A stretch of DNA of 64,000 bases from Brachypodium distachyon (taxonomy: Eukaryota; Streptophyta; Magnoliopsida; Poales; Poaceae), in NCBI RefSeq assembly GCF_000005505.3, contig NC_016135.3, positions 13,734,613-13,798,612 of the forward strand, given 5' to 3'. Made by a program: the position numbers and the translations under genes. Below are positions 48,693 through 61,692 of the stretch, piece after piece. Position 1 is the stretch's first letter. Every line of letters starts with the position of its first letter. The notes beneath the pieces are model-generated. The model was given only the letters and a program-made list of their open reading frames with translations, searched no databases and was not told the DNA's origin.

Positions 48693-50791
48693 CTTATATA
48701 TACTTATATACTCGCCTAGAGTATATCGGAGACTCGCCACATATGTTCTTGAAAGATTATCCGCGTAGAGTGCCGTGTGTTCAGCGAAGTGTCATTTCTC
48801 GTCGTGCATATACGTAAGCGTTGTAGTCAAACAGAATGGCCGGCACTTGAGTGGGCTGGCAATGATCGCAGGGGCGAAACATGAGGAAAGTAGAGAAAGA
48901 AATGGTGCACTTGCCACTGCCACTGAACTCCAGCTCCTAGCTTTTCATGGGCTAGCTTTCCCTTTCTTCTCTTTTCCCGCTTCGATCGATCCAGAGAGCG
49001 GTAGACGCATTCATGCATGCCCCAGCGGCCCAGCCGGCTGCCCCCCATGAAGCTAACGGATGAACCAACACAGTTCGTCCCGCGCATGCGCGCGAATTGA
49101 AACGTAATCTAGGCCTTGCAGCCTGCAGGAGGACAAGTACGCGTGGAGTATTGGAGATTCGGAGTACCTGCTGCCTGGCTAGCTAAGTAGCTAGGAGTTG
49201 TAGTAGCTAGCCTGTGCGGAAGAAGGAATGGGGCAGTCCAACTGCAATGCACTACAGTGCCTTCCTTTCTTTCTTTTTTTGAACCAATGCAAGCACTACA
49301 CAGTGGCTTTTGATGTTGGGCGAAGACGACCGATGACAGGGCAGCTACTGCTTATATGCACGCTTAGTACGCGACTTGATTGTTAATGTAGTCGTGCTGT
49401 GGTGGTACTCCGCTCGTGCTCTCGTTGGCCGGTCTGGTCTGTTGTACAATACGCAACCCCGGCGCCGCACGGTGTACGGCGTAGACGTCCCCTGCCTAGC
49501 TATTCTAGCTTTGGCTAATTTCCCATAGATCTGATCGTGGCCGGCCGGCTGGGTGGACGTACGTTGAGATCGACGAATCTAAATTAAGGCGCTACAAACG
49601 CGTTACTCCCTTGTTCCTAACTAATTGGCGTCGGTCATTTTATAAAAAAAACTGTTAATTTCATAAATCAACTTGCAGTTCACATCTTCAATTAAGAGTG
49701 GACTGCACGTTGATTTTGAAAAACTACAGGATTTTTTTGAAGAAGTTCTGATATAACGTGGACTGCAGCTCGATTTCAGAAAATAGTGAGGGTTTTTTTT
49801 CAAAATTTCCAGCGCCGGTACACAGCGAGTACGTACTTGCTGTACGATTCTCGTTGAAATTGTAACGTTTATTCAAGAATATCTCTATGTTATTTCCCTG
49901 AAGTTCATCCACGTTTATTAATTCCGTGGAATTTTCGTGGAACAGGGCGACCGGCCTGTCCGGCTGGCCCCACGGGGCACCAAGCACAAGTGCGATTCGG
50001 AGATGGTTGGTTGTTAGACTAGGTGAAGTGATTAGAGCAAAAAATCAATAAGCATGCAATTCCGACTGATCACGCGATTAGTACGTGGAACCTTTGTTTG
50101 TTTCGCGCGCGTCGCAGCCATGCGACAGTGGCAACGGGCCAGGGGTCAATTTGTCGGGTTAGCTTGTCCAGATCTGTGGAAAAAAAAACAGTCAAACTTG
50201 CAATCACGTAGTACACGATGTGACCAGCTGGTATAGTTCGGCTACGTAGTTTCGGCCTTTGCAAGAGTTAATTCAACGCCATAACTCCTCGCTTTGTTCG
50301 AAAACAGATTCTATGCTACATCTTACTTGATTCCGTCGTAAACTTTCTCCACTAAATTAAGTTGCATGAATTAATGTTCTTCAAAGCCGTTGTCTCTAGT
50401 TTCATCATTTGCATCTTATACAAACCAAAACCTGCAAAAACTGAACTAATCTCAAAGGCTAATCTTGAAACACCACGCTATATGAAACGCTAATATCGTT
50501 GAACGCATTCTGAACGAAAAACGCTTTCTTGCAAGGCAGACTTTGAATCACTGCTCCAGCTCCATCGTCGTCATGTTGGGGAAAAAGATCCGGGACAAGA
50601 AACATGCACAACAATCAAAAAAAAAAAACTTGACACTAGGCCATATCCTCTCTAGTGGACACCGTCGATACAGTCCCTCACAATAAGCTCTTAGGTGTTG
50701 AGCCCATGCCATGATGACAAAATCATGACATGATGCGTCTGTAGTGCACACGTCGTCAGATGAGTCGGGTCGTGTGGTTCTTTATAAATTA

Positions 50792-50825
50792 CTAGCTAAA
50801 TGTCTGTGCTTTGCTACGAAATTAA
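50792..50825 (-). mobile_element. Possible Helitron 3' end
   Basis: Read on the minus strand, the sequence ends tcgtagcaaagcacagacat then ttagCTAG and T, which resembles the grass Helitron 3' terminus (hairpin then CTAG/T) but with several substitutions in the hairpin. The 5' end was not found. Confidence 0.35.
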
Positions 50826-51757
50826 GAATTTTTATTATGCATGAGTTGTTTAAATTTGTGTCGCTCATATTTTTTAAATTTTCTGATAAATAAGAATTTT
50901 GTCAAATACTATTTTTTAAAACAACAATTATCTTGAAAGTCATGAAAACCAATCAAGTATAGTCAAAAGATCGTGACATGCGTATAATGAGTGTCAATTA
51001 GATGATTTTGTAGCCATTAAGGCATAATCTTGTTGGAGTGAATTCGCGACCACCAATTCAGATCTTTATAAGTGTAAAGATCATGGTGGTTTGGCGCCTA
51101 CAACCATGACAATGCAAAAGGCAAGACTGTTGTTTTCAGAAAATAAAACATGATGAATCTATCATCTATCTTAATTTGAAATCAGAAGAATGCCAAAACT
51201 AACATACTATTTGTTGAGTAACAAAAGCTAGCTGCCGCCCATGACGGTGGTTCATGTCGATCGTCCCCTCGTCCAGATCTTCATGATTAATGTTTTTTTT
51301 ACCATCTCTTGTAATTTGAGTTTCTTCTACAGTATAATACTTTGTGTGTGTTATGGTGGGGCATCTCAATTCCCAAGAGTGAAGCAGGCATCTTGCCTTT
51401 TGGACAATTGATCTGCACACCAAACTTTCCATTCGAGTAACCCATAAACGCACTGGAATGCATCGGCAAGGATAGATATGTCCCGTGCATTATCTGCCCC
51501 CACACCACACGGGACGCTCCCCTGCGTTTATAGATGGACATCATTCTGTCCCTTGATGAACTTTCTCGTGCCAATAGCATCGCCCGGAATTAATAAAAGT
51601 TCCGCCGTGGACTCGATCCACGTCCGCCCGTGCTAGGCGGCCACCACACCAGAGCAGCCCCCCAACCTGCAAACAGTACACACTCTGTCTGTCTCTCCCT
51701 CTCGTCGACCAGAGCACGGCCGGCCGGCCCCCATTCGCGCGCGCGCCATGACCCAAC

Positions 51758-51766
51758 CATAAAAAG
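51758..51766 (+). promoter_or_regulatory. Candidate TATA box
   Basis: cATAAAAAg lies 69 bp upstream of the ATG at 51835 in otherwise GC-rich DNA, a plausible spacing with a short leader of about 35-40 bases. Confidence 0.5.
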
Positions 51767-51834
51767 CCCACAAGCCCCGGACACTTTGCCCCTCCCCGAA
51801 ACCGCAAATCCACAAACGCGCCAAAGATACCGCA

Positions 51835-52464
51835 ATGCCTACCCCTTCCTCGCCGTCGCCTCTCCTCCCACCCCCGGCGCCCGCATCCGCTAGCCGCCGC
51901 CGCCGCCGCCTCCTCGCCTCCACCCACCCCTCCTCCTCCGCCGCCGCCTCATCCTCTTCCTCGTACTCGTCCTCATCGTCGTCCGCTTCCTCCAACCCGC
52001 CCTTCTTCTCCCCGGTGCCCTCCCCCTTCCACCACCGTTTCCTCTCCCCGCTCCGGGCCTCCGCCGTGCCCTTCTCCTGGGAGCACCGCCCGGGCATCCC
52101 CAAGACCCCCGCGCGCGCCCCACGCTGCGCCAAGCCCCCCGGCGCCACCAAGCCATCGCCGCCGCTGCCCCTCCCGCCCTCGCTCTTCTCCACCAACAGC
52201 AACAGGGTCAGGGTGGTCGCCGAGTACGACTACTCCGTCGTCCCCGAGAAGAAGGCGAGGAGGCGCTGCAGGCGGACGCCGCCGCAACGGCGGTGGCCCG
52301 CGGTGGCCGACGCCCTGGGCGACTGGCTCGCCGTGCTGAACCTCTACCGGTCCTGCACCAGGTCCCGCGATTGCCTCGCCCCCGCGACCGGCCCGCCGCC
52401 GCGCCCGCCGCGCTCCTCTGAGATCGATGGCGTACGACCAGTACGTACGTACTATACGTCGTAG
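51835..52464 (+). CDS. Pro/Ser-rich plant protein with VPFSWE motif
   Basis: A single-exon frame of 209 residues, extremely GC-rich at third positions like many grass genes. The N-terminus is rich in proline, a basic RRRRRR patch and a long serine run (about 33-53). At about 76-92 the sequence ASAVPFSWEHRPGIPKTPA matches the VPFSWExxPGxPK motif of plant-specific proteins of the DUF688 kind, whose function is not established. The C-terminal half has basic clusters (KKARRRCRRTP) and DALGDWLAVLNLYRSC, a short amphipathic segment. No signal peptide or membrane helix is evident; basic patches could direct it to the nucleus. The first ATG fits the TATA-like element upstream. The opposite-strand frames are GC shadows. 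I cannot give a function. Confidence 0.75.
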   Translation: MPTPSSPSPLLPPPAPASASRRRRRLLASTHPSSSAAASSSSSYSSSSSSASSNPPFFSPVPSPFHHRFLSPLRASAVPFSWEHRPGIPKTPARAPRCAKPPGATKPSPPLPLPPSLFSTNSNRVRVVAEYDYSVVPEKKARRRCRRTPPQRRWPAVADALGDWLAVLNLYRSCTRSRDCLAPATGPPPRPPRSSEIDGVRPVRTYYTS

Positions 52465-55400
52465 AAAGTTTGTTTGGGCTGGGTGTATGCGTTCCGTACC
52501 TGGGCCGGGCGTACGTATACCGACCGATTGAGGAATTTGGTGACATGACGCTGTAATTAAGGACGGGGTTTCGTGTGTCGGCAGTGCGATGCATGTGAGC
52601 TAGCGTGCTCCACCAAGAATAATCAATGGGATACTGGTTAGTTGGGCACGATTAGCAGTGGGTTGGTTAATAATGCCATAATGTCTGCTGCTGTTATTGG
52701 TCAGTTTTTAGACTTGACATTATTATGACAGCATGTGGTGGTGTAGTTGCTGCGTGCGTGTCTTCTACAGTACTAGGAGTGTGCTTCTGCTCTTTTTTCT
52801 TTGGAGGAAAATGTGTGTTGGGTCTGATCGATGTTGCACCGGTCAATCACCGTCCAGCTAGTGGGTCATGGCTTCTGTGGTAAAGGATGCACTAATCGAT
52901 CTGACTGAAAACATGCTATACCTTTCTCATCTTGAATCATGCATGCAGCGACCGCTTTGCATGCACGTACGGGAGTAAATCAACGTTTTATTACTCAAAT
53001 TCTTGAATCATGCGAACGGTGAATCGGTGATTGGGTTCCCACTTTTCCTCCTCAACCGCATTGTATAATTAGTTCAGTCCGGCCCAGCGGCACACGTTTC
53101 TTTGTCTGGGCTATGCCCATGTGCACGTACTTGCCGATTATTAGGTGCAAATCTATATCTAGGCATCTCTGCACGTGTGTACAGCACCACATTCTTGAGA
53201 TCTTAATTACTTTGGTCATACTCATACTGCTATATGTGTCGTCGTACGTACTACGTACGTACTCCGATTGATTAAGTACCGCGCCTGTTTCGGTTAGTGC
53301 TCCCTCAGCTAAACTCCGGATCGAGCAAACACCCAACATCATACTACAACCGTGAGAAAAGTGTGACATATCGCCAGATCGGTGCCATTTTTTGAAGTGT
53401 CCATCAGCCCATGTATATTTTTTGAAGTAGAAAAACAAGACAAAAATCATTAGTAAACACGCAAGCCGTACACGCAGAACGACGTACGGTGAGCCGCGTT
53501 GGGTGAGTCACGTTGGTGGTGGCCCGAGGTTTCAAATCTGCCACGGGGTAGTACACACCGCATGCAGGTGACTCTGTCCTGCCGGTGCCCCAGGCCAAAA
53601 GCGTGATCAGAAACTTCACCTTTTTCCTTTCTCCACGGCTGGGGTACTTTCTTTTTCGTCGGTTGATGCATGCATGTAACAAAATGTGTGGTGGAGTAAA
53701 CTAGCCAGCCAGGGAAGGAGAATATGATGGCACACGCCACAAGTCAAATCGATCGCGACCGAGACATCACGGAGTGCCGGTGTCAATCGAATCAAATCAA
53801 TACTGATCTGGGTGGATCTGTGGCAACGACCAGGCTGCAATATTTATAGCCAACAGTTGTTCAGGTTGCATTCCGTAATGTCTTTACCGTCTATTTGTTA
53901 GTTAGAGTTTAACAAACCATTTGACTCGTTGGTAGATGCAGGGTGGTAACTTGGTACGAAAGCATCGTCAAACCGTGCATTAGTTCAATCCTGACCTTGG
54001 TTACGCGCACGCAGAAGGCATTATTTATCTCCGCCGAGGTGAAAGTAATTTCCCTCGTTTAACGGCACGAGTTACCTTGGAGTGCAAGGGATCGCCAAAA
54101 ATTCACCGATCGAGTCGACATCGGTTCCCAAAAGTCCGCTCCAAATATCTCTCTCTCTCCCGCTCGCTTGTCGTCACGTATGGCTGTCTCCCCTGGCCTG
54201 CCGGGTGCCGGCGCGCGTGAAACTTCCAGCAGACAAACTATGCAAGTGTCATATGGCACGAAGGAATCGTGGGGAGAACAGTGCGCTCTGATAATGGCCA
54301 ATAATTGGAGACCGAGGCCTGTCTATACTATGCACTACCGTGCATTTCTTTTTCGTTTCAGAAACTGAAGTCTCGTGCTGATGCAAGACGAGACCACGAA
54401 GTCAGAGCTCCTACTACGCCCCAAAAGCGCATGATCCAGGCCGTCATATCGGCCAGATTTTGTGACAAGAAATTTGTGTACACTCGAAGAATTATAATAC
54501 TGTGTTAATGGTGTATTGCTCGCGCTGTTTATTTCTGCTTGTTCGTCCGTTCATCGATCCCTTCCTATAGAGCTGCCATATAATTTGTTGGACTGTTGTG
54601 TGTCACTGAATTATAGAGAAATTAAAAGTTGGCTAGAACATGGAGCGCATCCAGGGAGCAGGCTCTCATCTGGTCAGTGAAACACGGATTATGATTTACG
54701 GTTTTGCTATATCTCATGCGACTGAGAAATAACTATTTATTAGTCGATGATAACAACATTTTGTTTGAGATTCGTGTAAAATTAATGTAGATTCGATGGA
54801 TAAAAAAATCTTAATTGAATAGTTACGATGAGAAAGAGACACTCCCTATGATAAAGGCTGATCTAGGCGCTTAGTCCGTTATTGGCTGGAAACTAAACTT
54901 GAAATTCGTACATTAAACAAGCGAAATAAGTTTTCTTAAAAAAAGGAATAAGCATAACAAGTTTAATGAGTCAAGTAATGGGCTATTCGATTAACTTGGC
55001 CATATATATTTAATTCGTTGCATGATTTAGAACTCCAAGAGTTCAAGGCCACCCTTGCGAAAATAAGATCCTATATGACCTAATTGAAATAGACCCGGTG
55101 TTTGACCCACTGTTGCATCGTTATATCTCTTGATCAAACTTAAATCTCGCGGTCTAACTCAAATCTTGAAAATCCAACAATGCATCGATGGGTCAAATAT
55201 TGTACTTCCTTCGTCTGAAAATAAGTGACTTGGATTTGTATATCCGTCTATCTATTTGATCTAGGCCAGAACACCATCCACCAATATCCTACACCACTCT
55301 TTTTTGTCAGAAAAAACCCCGAAGCATCGCGCCATCATCAAGATGCCAAGTCCAGATTTATAAACCATATGTTCAAGTTTAATTAATTAAATGAGCGCTA

Positions 55401-57134
55401 ACTCGTGATCGAGTTACATGAGTCGAGCCGGTGCAAGTCCGTGTGCACCCGCGAGACCAAAAGTGCAGCTCTACCCTATGAAAGAGCATAGAGATGTTTG
55501 AGTCTTAAACATCCTGTACTTTTTTATGGTAAGAAAATCGTGTGATCATTTACATAGGTACAATTTGTCATATAGGTTTTTGAGCATGTTGCATAATTTT
55601 TAGAAGATTTTTTTTTGTCATATAGGTTTTTTGTAAAATACACTTTTCCTTCTTACTAAAACGTAGCGCTCATGTCGATTCCTTGGAAAGAAAATGCATT
55701 TGTCGCGATTTGGTTGCATTTCCAGAGCCCTATAAACCCATATGCACATGCACATGCACAGGCGGACCGATTTCATTTTCCAGCGGACTCCAACGCGCGC
55801 TGACCTGCCCTCCATGGCAACATATCGATCGAACGGGCAATCGGGCATAACCGGAGCAGCGGGCAGGCAGGTGGCCGGATGCAATGCATGCATGGTGCAT
55901 GCAGCAGCGGGTTGCTCAGGCACGTAACGTACGGCAGGTCGGCAGGCCGTAAGCTTGTGGATACGTAGGCCCTGCTTTACATATTCTCCCTGCCGCACAC
56001 CGCCCCAGCCCCCAGGCACGGGCAGTCGTCGATCGGGCAGCACGTACCGCGCGCGTCCTTGTAAGCTGCCACGTCGGCGTTGGGCGCGCCAAAAAAAAAA
56101 GCTAGGTAGGCCGGTGTTTCGTGTTGCAGACTGCACGGTCGATCGTGCCTCACTACGGCGTACGTCCGCGCGCCGCAACGCCCGTCAACGCCGACATACT
56201 CTACCCCGTGCTTATCCAAGATTCCAAGTGGAAGTTAGTGGAAGTTAATTTGGCGCGCAGAACATACTCTACTCCGTGCTTTGTTTGTATTGTGTCCGTG
56301 CATAGATAGGAGGAATCGACTGTTCAGATTTTAAAAAAAGAACTCCAAATAAAATAAAATAAAATGTATTGTGTCATATAGCCAAGCGTACGTGTCGCAC
56401 GCTAGTACCATCACATCAGTGTCATGGCCATCGTGGCGGTTTCAATATTCTTCTTCAAGTTTTTGTTGCTATATGTGCATACCGCACATGTGACCACCAC
56501 AGTACGAGCAGCGAGCTCGTCTGTTGGGTGTGCCTCCATTCGGCACGTCATTTGCTCGGCCGTTCCGGTTATAAAGTGGACCTCATTTGCGACGCTCTCC
56601 GATGTGGGACTAAATCAAGTCGTTGTCCGTCGCGATACCATTCGTTAATTTAGGTCTAGAAAGCCTACAGGGATACGTACGTCTCTGTTTCCAGGAACCG
56701 CACCAAACCGGCCGCCAGATTAGCTTTAGATCCAATTAATCCAACATGGGCAAGGCCTATGTAAAATAAATCCATCGGTCGATATGATTGTGTATGAGCA
56801 CAAGAAGTTCACATAATCAAGCACGGCCCATGTAAGCTTGTGCCGATCAACGTGTCGGGGAAATTACCCAGCCGGGCCTCTACACTTGTATAGTTGCATA
56901 GTTTGGTCCGATTTGAGAGGAATTCACCGGTACAAAATTAAGTAAACTCTGTTGGATTGTTTGATTACTGGCAGGTCCTTGAACTTTAAAATTGCATCTT
57001 CGTCTCAGTTTCCCTTGAGCTAAAAGGAGCACCGAAGTTCAGCGAGACGCATCGATCGGGCGTCATATCGAGCCAAAAGTGCCAAATGATGCTGCTCGAA
57101 AAAAAGAAGTGCCAATAATAATGCCCTAAAAATA
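52465..57134. other. Intergenic, nothing confidently recognised
   Basis: Begins with the 3' UTR of the 51.8-kb gene. A lone Stowaway-like end (tacttccttcgtctgaaaat, 55204) has no partner. A short palindromic run of acgtacgt lies near 53237. Open frames here have no motifs. The last bases before 57135 are the target flank of the MULE. Confidence 0.4.
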
Positions 57135-57221
57135 GCTAATTTTTTTAAACAATACGATTTTTTTTAATCATTTTCAAAAATAATACGCGCTTTTCAAAAT
57201 TTACAAAAATAATGCGGCCTC

Positions 57222-57305
57222 GGCCTGGGCGAGGCCGATTGGGCCCAGTCGGCCTGGCCCAAGCCGATTAGGCCCAGTCGGCCTCGGCCAGGCCGACTGC
57301 AGGCG
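57222..57305. repeat. 29-bp subterminal repeats of the MULE
   Basis: Two full units and a partial third of the form ggcctgggcgaggccgattg + ggcccagtc, spaced 29 bp. They align unit by unit with those in the foldback at 12644-12759, which has more T and A at CpG or CCA positions. They may be transposase-binding sites. Confidence 0.8.
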
Positions 57306-57891
57306 GACGGTTTCCGGGCGGCCAACTGGGGCGCCCCAGTTGTTTTGGGCCAGGCGACTGGCCTGTCGGCTTCGCCTGGGCCGACAGGAGCCGACCGCGG
57401 GCGGGCCCTCCTTTCTTTCCCTTTTTCCCTTTATTCCCTCCCTTCTTCCTCCCCAGGCCGAGCCCGAGCAGCCCAGACCAGCGCCCAGCTTCTTCCTCTT
57501 CTCTTCTTCCTCCTCAAAAATGCCCCCATTTTCTAGCCAAAATTAGTAAGTTTTGTTCCCGTTTAACCCACAAAACTGCATCCCCTTGCTATTTAGCACC
57601 CAATGACACCTTGATCTAGTGTTTTCGTAGACCATGTAGAGCTAATTTCGTGTTGCTAAGTTGGGCAATGGTGGTGGTTTGGAGGAGTTTGGAGGTGGTG
57701 GTGGTGCTCATCCGGTGATTGTGAGGCTGCTCGAGGTTGGGGTTCACACGCTTCAAGGGTAAATCCTAATCTCTCACGTATTTATCCTATAATGTATATG
57801 TTTATGAGGATACGTGTGTATGTATATATAAAAGTATGTCTTAGCGTTTGGTAGTGCTCATTATTTTGGACAACAGTTAATGTCATACTGC

Positions 57892-58645
57892 TTAGTATTT
57901 GATGCGTCTAAATATTATGGCCGGTAGCAGTATGTTTTAATAGAATATAATTTTTTTTATGCCGTACTGTTTAGTATTTGACGCGTATTAATATTTTTAA
58001 TATGCTGTACTGCTTAGTATTTGACGCGCCCTAATATTTTTTATATGCCGTATTGCTTAGTATTTGACGCGTCCTAATATTTTTTATATGCCGTATGCCG
58101 TACTGCTTAGTATTTGACGCGTCCTAATATTTTTTATATGCCGTACTGCTTAGTATTTGACGCGTATTAATATTTTTAATATGCCGTGCTGCTTAGTATT
58201 TGACGCGTCCTAATATTTTTAATATGCCGTACTGCTTAGTATTTGACACGTATTAATATTTTTAATATGCCGTACTGCTTAGTATTTGACGCGTCCTAAT
58301 ATTTTTTATTGTCGTACTGCTTAGTATTTGACGCGTTCTAATATTTTTTATATGCCGTACTGCTTAGTATTTGACGCGTATTAATATTTTTATATGCCGT
58401 ACTGCTTAGTATTTGACACGTATTAATATTTTTAATATGCCGTACTGCTTAGTATTTGACGCGTATTAATATTTTTAATATGCCGTACTGCTTAGTATTT
58501 GACGCGTCCTAATATTTTTAATATGCCGTACTGCTTAGTATTTGACGCGTCCTAATATTTTTTATATGCCGTACTGCTTAGTATTTGACGCGTCCTAATA
58601 TTTTTTGTATGCCGTACTGCTTAGTATTTGATACGTCTAAACATT
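57892..58645. repeat. 43-bp tandem array, 17 copies of the core
   Basis: The core gcttagtatttgacgcgtc occurs 17 times, mostly 42-43 bp apart, separated by taatatttttaatatgccgt variants. Most units contain GACGCGTC or ACGCGTA. The array lies between a possible first exon (about 57656-57762) and the main transposase exon, so it would be intronic if that exon is real. Confidence 0.93.
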
Positions 58646-58652
58646 TTTTTAG

Positions 58653-61387
58653 GCATCAGAGTTGTCCAGTGTAGTGAAGTTTGTTTTTTACTACGGTTCC
58701 GGTACTGTCTTAACAACCGAGCACGGAGCTGATCTGAGTCAGTTTAAGTATGTGGAGTTGGATGTAACGGCCCCTCAAACATGGACGTTTAGTCAGTTGC
58801 AGGAATGGTTGGTCGGATGTTTAGCGGTCAATCCTGAAACATGCACCGTCCGTGTGCAAGCATTGTGGACCAAGTCAAGTTCAAATATTTTCTGGGTTTT
58901 GAGGCTGATAGACCGGACATCAAAGTGGGTGCGCTGGTTAGAGAGTTGCGAGAAAAGGGGAACTACACCTGTCGCCTTAATCCAGGTTGTCGCTCATGAG
59001 ACCAATCCAGCTGAAGGCGAGGGTGAATCAAGTTATGACTTGTCCAATGCAAACTCTGTGTCGAATGCTGGAGGTGGTGGTTATGAATCAGGCCAGAGCT
59101 CCGGGGCAGTAGGAGAGGATGAGTACACTGGCGAGGCAGATGCGGACGAAGAAGATGGTCACTTGCAGAACGAGATGGAGGATGAAGATACAAATGGTCG
59201 TAGTTCTTATGACGATGAGTCTCATGAGTCGGACGAAGAGGAGGTGCCGATTCCTGCATCATGGAATCAACACTTCTCTTCAGCTATGACCGTGAATGAT
59301 GGGCACGACTCTGCATGGCAATATCATCAGAACAACATTGCGAAGGGTGCCAGATTTCCTGACAAGAAATATCTGCAGGATGCCATAGTTGTTTGGGCAA
59401 TGTCCATGCAAAGGGTTTTCAAAACAACAGTCTCTTCACAAAAATATCTGACAATGGAGTGCGAACAAATAGATTGTCCCGAGAGGGTGCATGGCTATGT
59501 TCCTAAGTATGACACAGATTGGGTTGTGAGTGACTTGGTGTTGCACACATGTGTCATTCCCAGTATCTCTCAAGACCATCGTAACCTCTTGTCGACGCTT
59601 CTTGCTCGGTTGCTTTACACAGAGATAGTGGAGAGCAAAGCAATGGAAGTGAAGGCCATCATGCATAAGGTCAGGGTAAGGTTTAAGTACAACATTTCGT
59701 ATGGCAAGGCTTGGAGGGGTAAGCAGAGAGCTCTTGAGGAAAGATTTGGTTCGTTTTCGACTCGTACGACTCTGTTGTCTGCCTCCTCCATACACTGTAA
59801 ACCCGTAATCCAGGCACCTATGTCGACATCCAACACTTCCTGCACCCAGAGTATCCAACCGTGAGGGTGCCGCAATGACTGTTCTTCACTTTCGATGTAT
59901 GCGTCCAAGCTTTCGATCATTGTCGATCGGTGTTATGCGTAGATGATACTTTTCTCATTGGCAAATACAGGGGGCAGATCTTGACCGCCATTGGTCAAGA
60001 CGGCAACAATCAAATCGTTCCGCTCGCATTTGCTTTCGTGGAGGGTGAGAACACTGAAAGTTGGTTATGGTTTTTCAGGCAGCTCAAGAGAGCAGTTGTG
60101 CATGATAAGCCGAATGTGTGTATCCTTCATGATAGACATGCAGGCATACTCAGTGCAATAAAGACACTGACAAACCCTGGGCCTGATGAACAGACTCCAT
60201 GGCAGGACATGCAGAGTCGTTGGTGCATGCGGCATTTGGGGGTCAACTTCTTCTCGCAGTTCAGGAACAAGTCACGTATGAATCTATTCAAGAAACTCTG
60301 CAAACAGAACCAACAATGGAAGTACACTAGGATATGTGGTTATCTTGACGAGTTCACGAAGAAACATGTTAGGGAGAGGACAACGGCACGAAACGCAGCG
60401 GTAGCAGCACATGTAGCAGCAGTGGCTGCACAGACAACAGTTGGAACAGGACCATCTGAGGAAGAACCTGTTGGGATTTGTGACTTGCCAGGGTTTGACC
60501 CACCCGACACTAGGAGAAGGGTTGGGAGGCAGATTAAAAACTTTCAGCAGTGGATAGAGCACGAGCCTCTGGAGCGTTGATCTTTGCTGCACGACACACA
60601 TGGCGCTAGGTACGGCGTCATGAATACTAACCTGGCAGAAACATACAACTTTGTCCTGAGGGGAAATAGGGCTTTACCACTTACATCCATCGTCGAGGGT
60701 ATTTTCCATGGCACAGTGAAGTATTTCAGAGAAAGACGCCGGAGAGCTGAAATGCATATCATGAACAACCCAAATACACCGTACTGTGAAAAGATTATGA
60801 AGTACATGGATGAGAAGATGGAAAAAGTTAGGTCTCATACTGTCGTCGCCATCGGTAATCAAGAACACAGGTTTGAGGTGCGGTTGCCAACTGACAAGTT
60901 CGGCGTTGGAAATGAATTGAGGACACAGGAGGTGAAGATTGGAAATGAAGCGTGGCCAATGTGTGAGTGCACCTGCAACAAACCAAAATTGCTTCACCTT
61001 CCTTGCTCACATGTACTTGCTGCTTCCGGGCAGCTAGGGATGGACGCAATCTCATTTGTGTCTCCCTATTACCTGAAAGAGTATGTGCTTAGCACATGGA
61101 CGGGTGAGATGCTAGGGTTTCGTGCAATGGGCAATTTCAACAAGGTAACCCCTGGTGAAAGGCGGTACATCTCTGACCCCGGGCTACTGTGGACAGGCAC
61201 AGGCAGACGCCCGTCCAGGCGCATCCGAAATGATATGGATGAATCTAAAGCCGGAGGACCGTCACGACAATGTTTTCTATGCAACCATTTTGGCCACAGG
61301 GACACTTATTGTCCAAGTTTCGGTACTGGTGAAGCTACTGCCTGTGAAAGAGGGAGACGTGGACGACGAGGGAGAGGAAGAAACTAG
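58653..61387 (+). pseudogene. MuDR-type MULE transposase, inactivated
   Basis: The frame starts after an acceptor-like ttttttag at 58652 (the first visible residues are ASELSSVVKFVFYYGSG; there is no ATG), and a possible earlier exon at 57656-57762 encodes AHPVIVRLLEVGVHTLQ. Domains in order: an N-terminal region with WTKSSSNIFWVLR, an acidic linker, the MuDR zinc-binding/DNA-binding domain (KGARFPDKKYLQDAIVVWAM ... FKTTVSS), the MULE catalytic domain (LCVDDTFLIGKYRG, CILHDRHAGILSAI, NLAETYNFVLRG hold the probable acidic residues), a SWIM zinc finger (CECTCNKPKLLHLPCSHV, near 60960-61015) and a CCHC knuckle (CFLCNHFGHRDTYC, 61271-61312) with a basic GRRGRRGRGR tail. Breaks: a frameshift near 59745, stops at 59798 (TAA), 59876 (TGA) and 60578 (TGA). 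The rest is well preserved, so inactivation is fairly recent. Confidence 0.92.
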
Positions 61388-61399
61388 GCTTATCATACA

Positions 61400-61640
61400 T
61401 ATGTGAAACTATGTGTTAATTTGTACTATGTTTTCATTTGTACTATATGTGAAACTATGTGTTAATTTGTGCTCTATGTTTTAATTTGTACTCTATGTGG
61501 AACCAAGTTTTATTTTGTACTCTGTGAAACTAAGTGTTAATTTGTGCCCTATGTTTTAATTTGTACTCTGTGTGGAACTGTGTGTTAATTTGTACGCTTT
61601 GTTCAACTATGTTTTAATATGTACTCTCGGTTTAACTATG
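61400..61640. repeat. AT-rich tandem repeat after the transposase
   Basis: Repeats of actatgtgttaatttgtact / ctatgttttaatttgtactc with variable length. The same words recur at about 62263-62340 inside a PMD intron. Confidence 0.8.
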
Positions 61641-61692
61641 CTTAACTTTAATTTGTATGTCTAAATATGTTTATAAATGTTGCAGGTACAAA

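Larger units (their letters stand above)
48693..51834. other. Intergenic and upstream region of the 51.8-kb gene
   Basis: No gene is supported. At 49600-49800 a loosely repeated motif (gtggactgca, gattt, gaaaa) occurs two to three times. A possible Helitron end is listed separately. From about 51600 the GC-rich 5' region of the next gene begins. Confidence 0.4.

Noticed and set aside
55742..56248. Small genes in either direction
   Set aside because: Frames are short, mutually overlapping and have no motif; the region is ordinary intergenic DNA.
57892..58645. CRISPR-like array
   Set aside because: Repeats are contiguous with near-identical spacers, the DNA is from a plant, and the array sits in a transposon. 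It is a simple tandem array.
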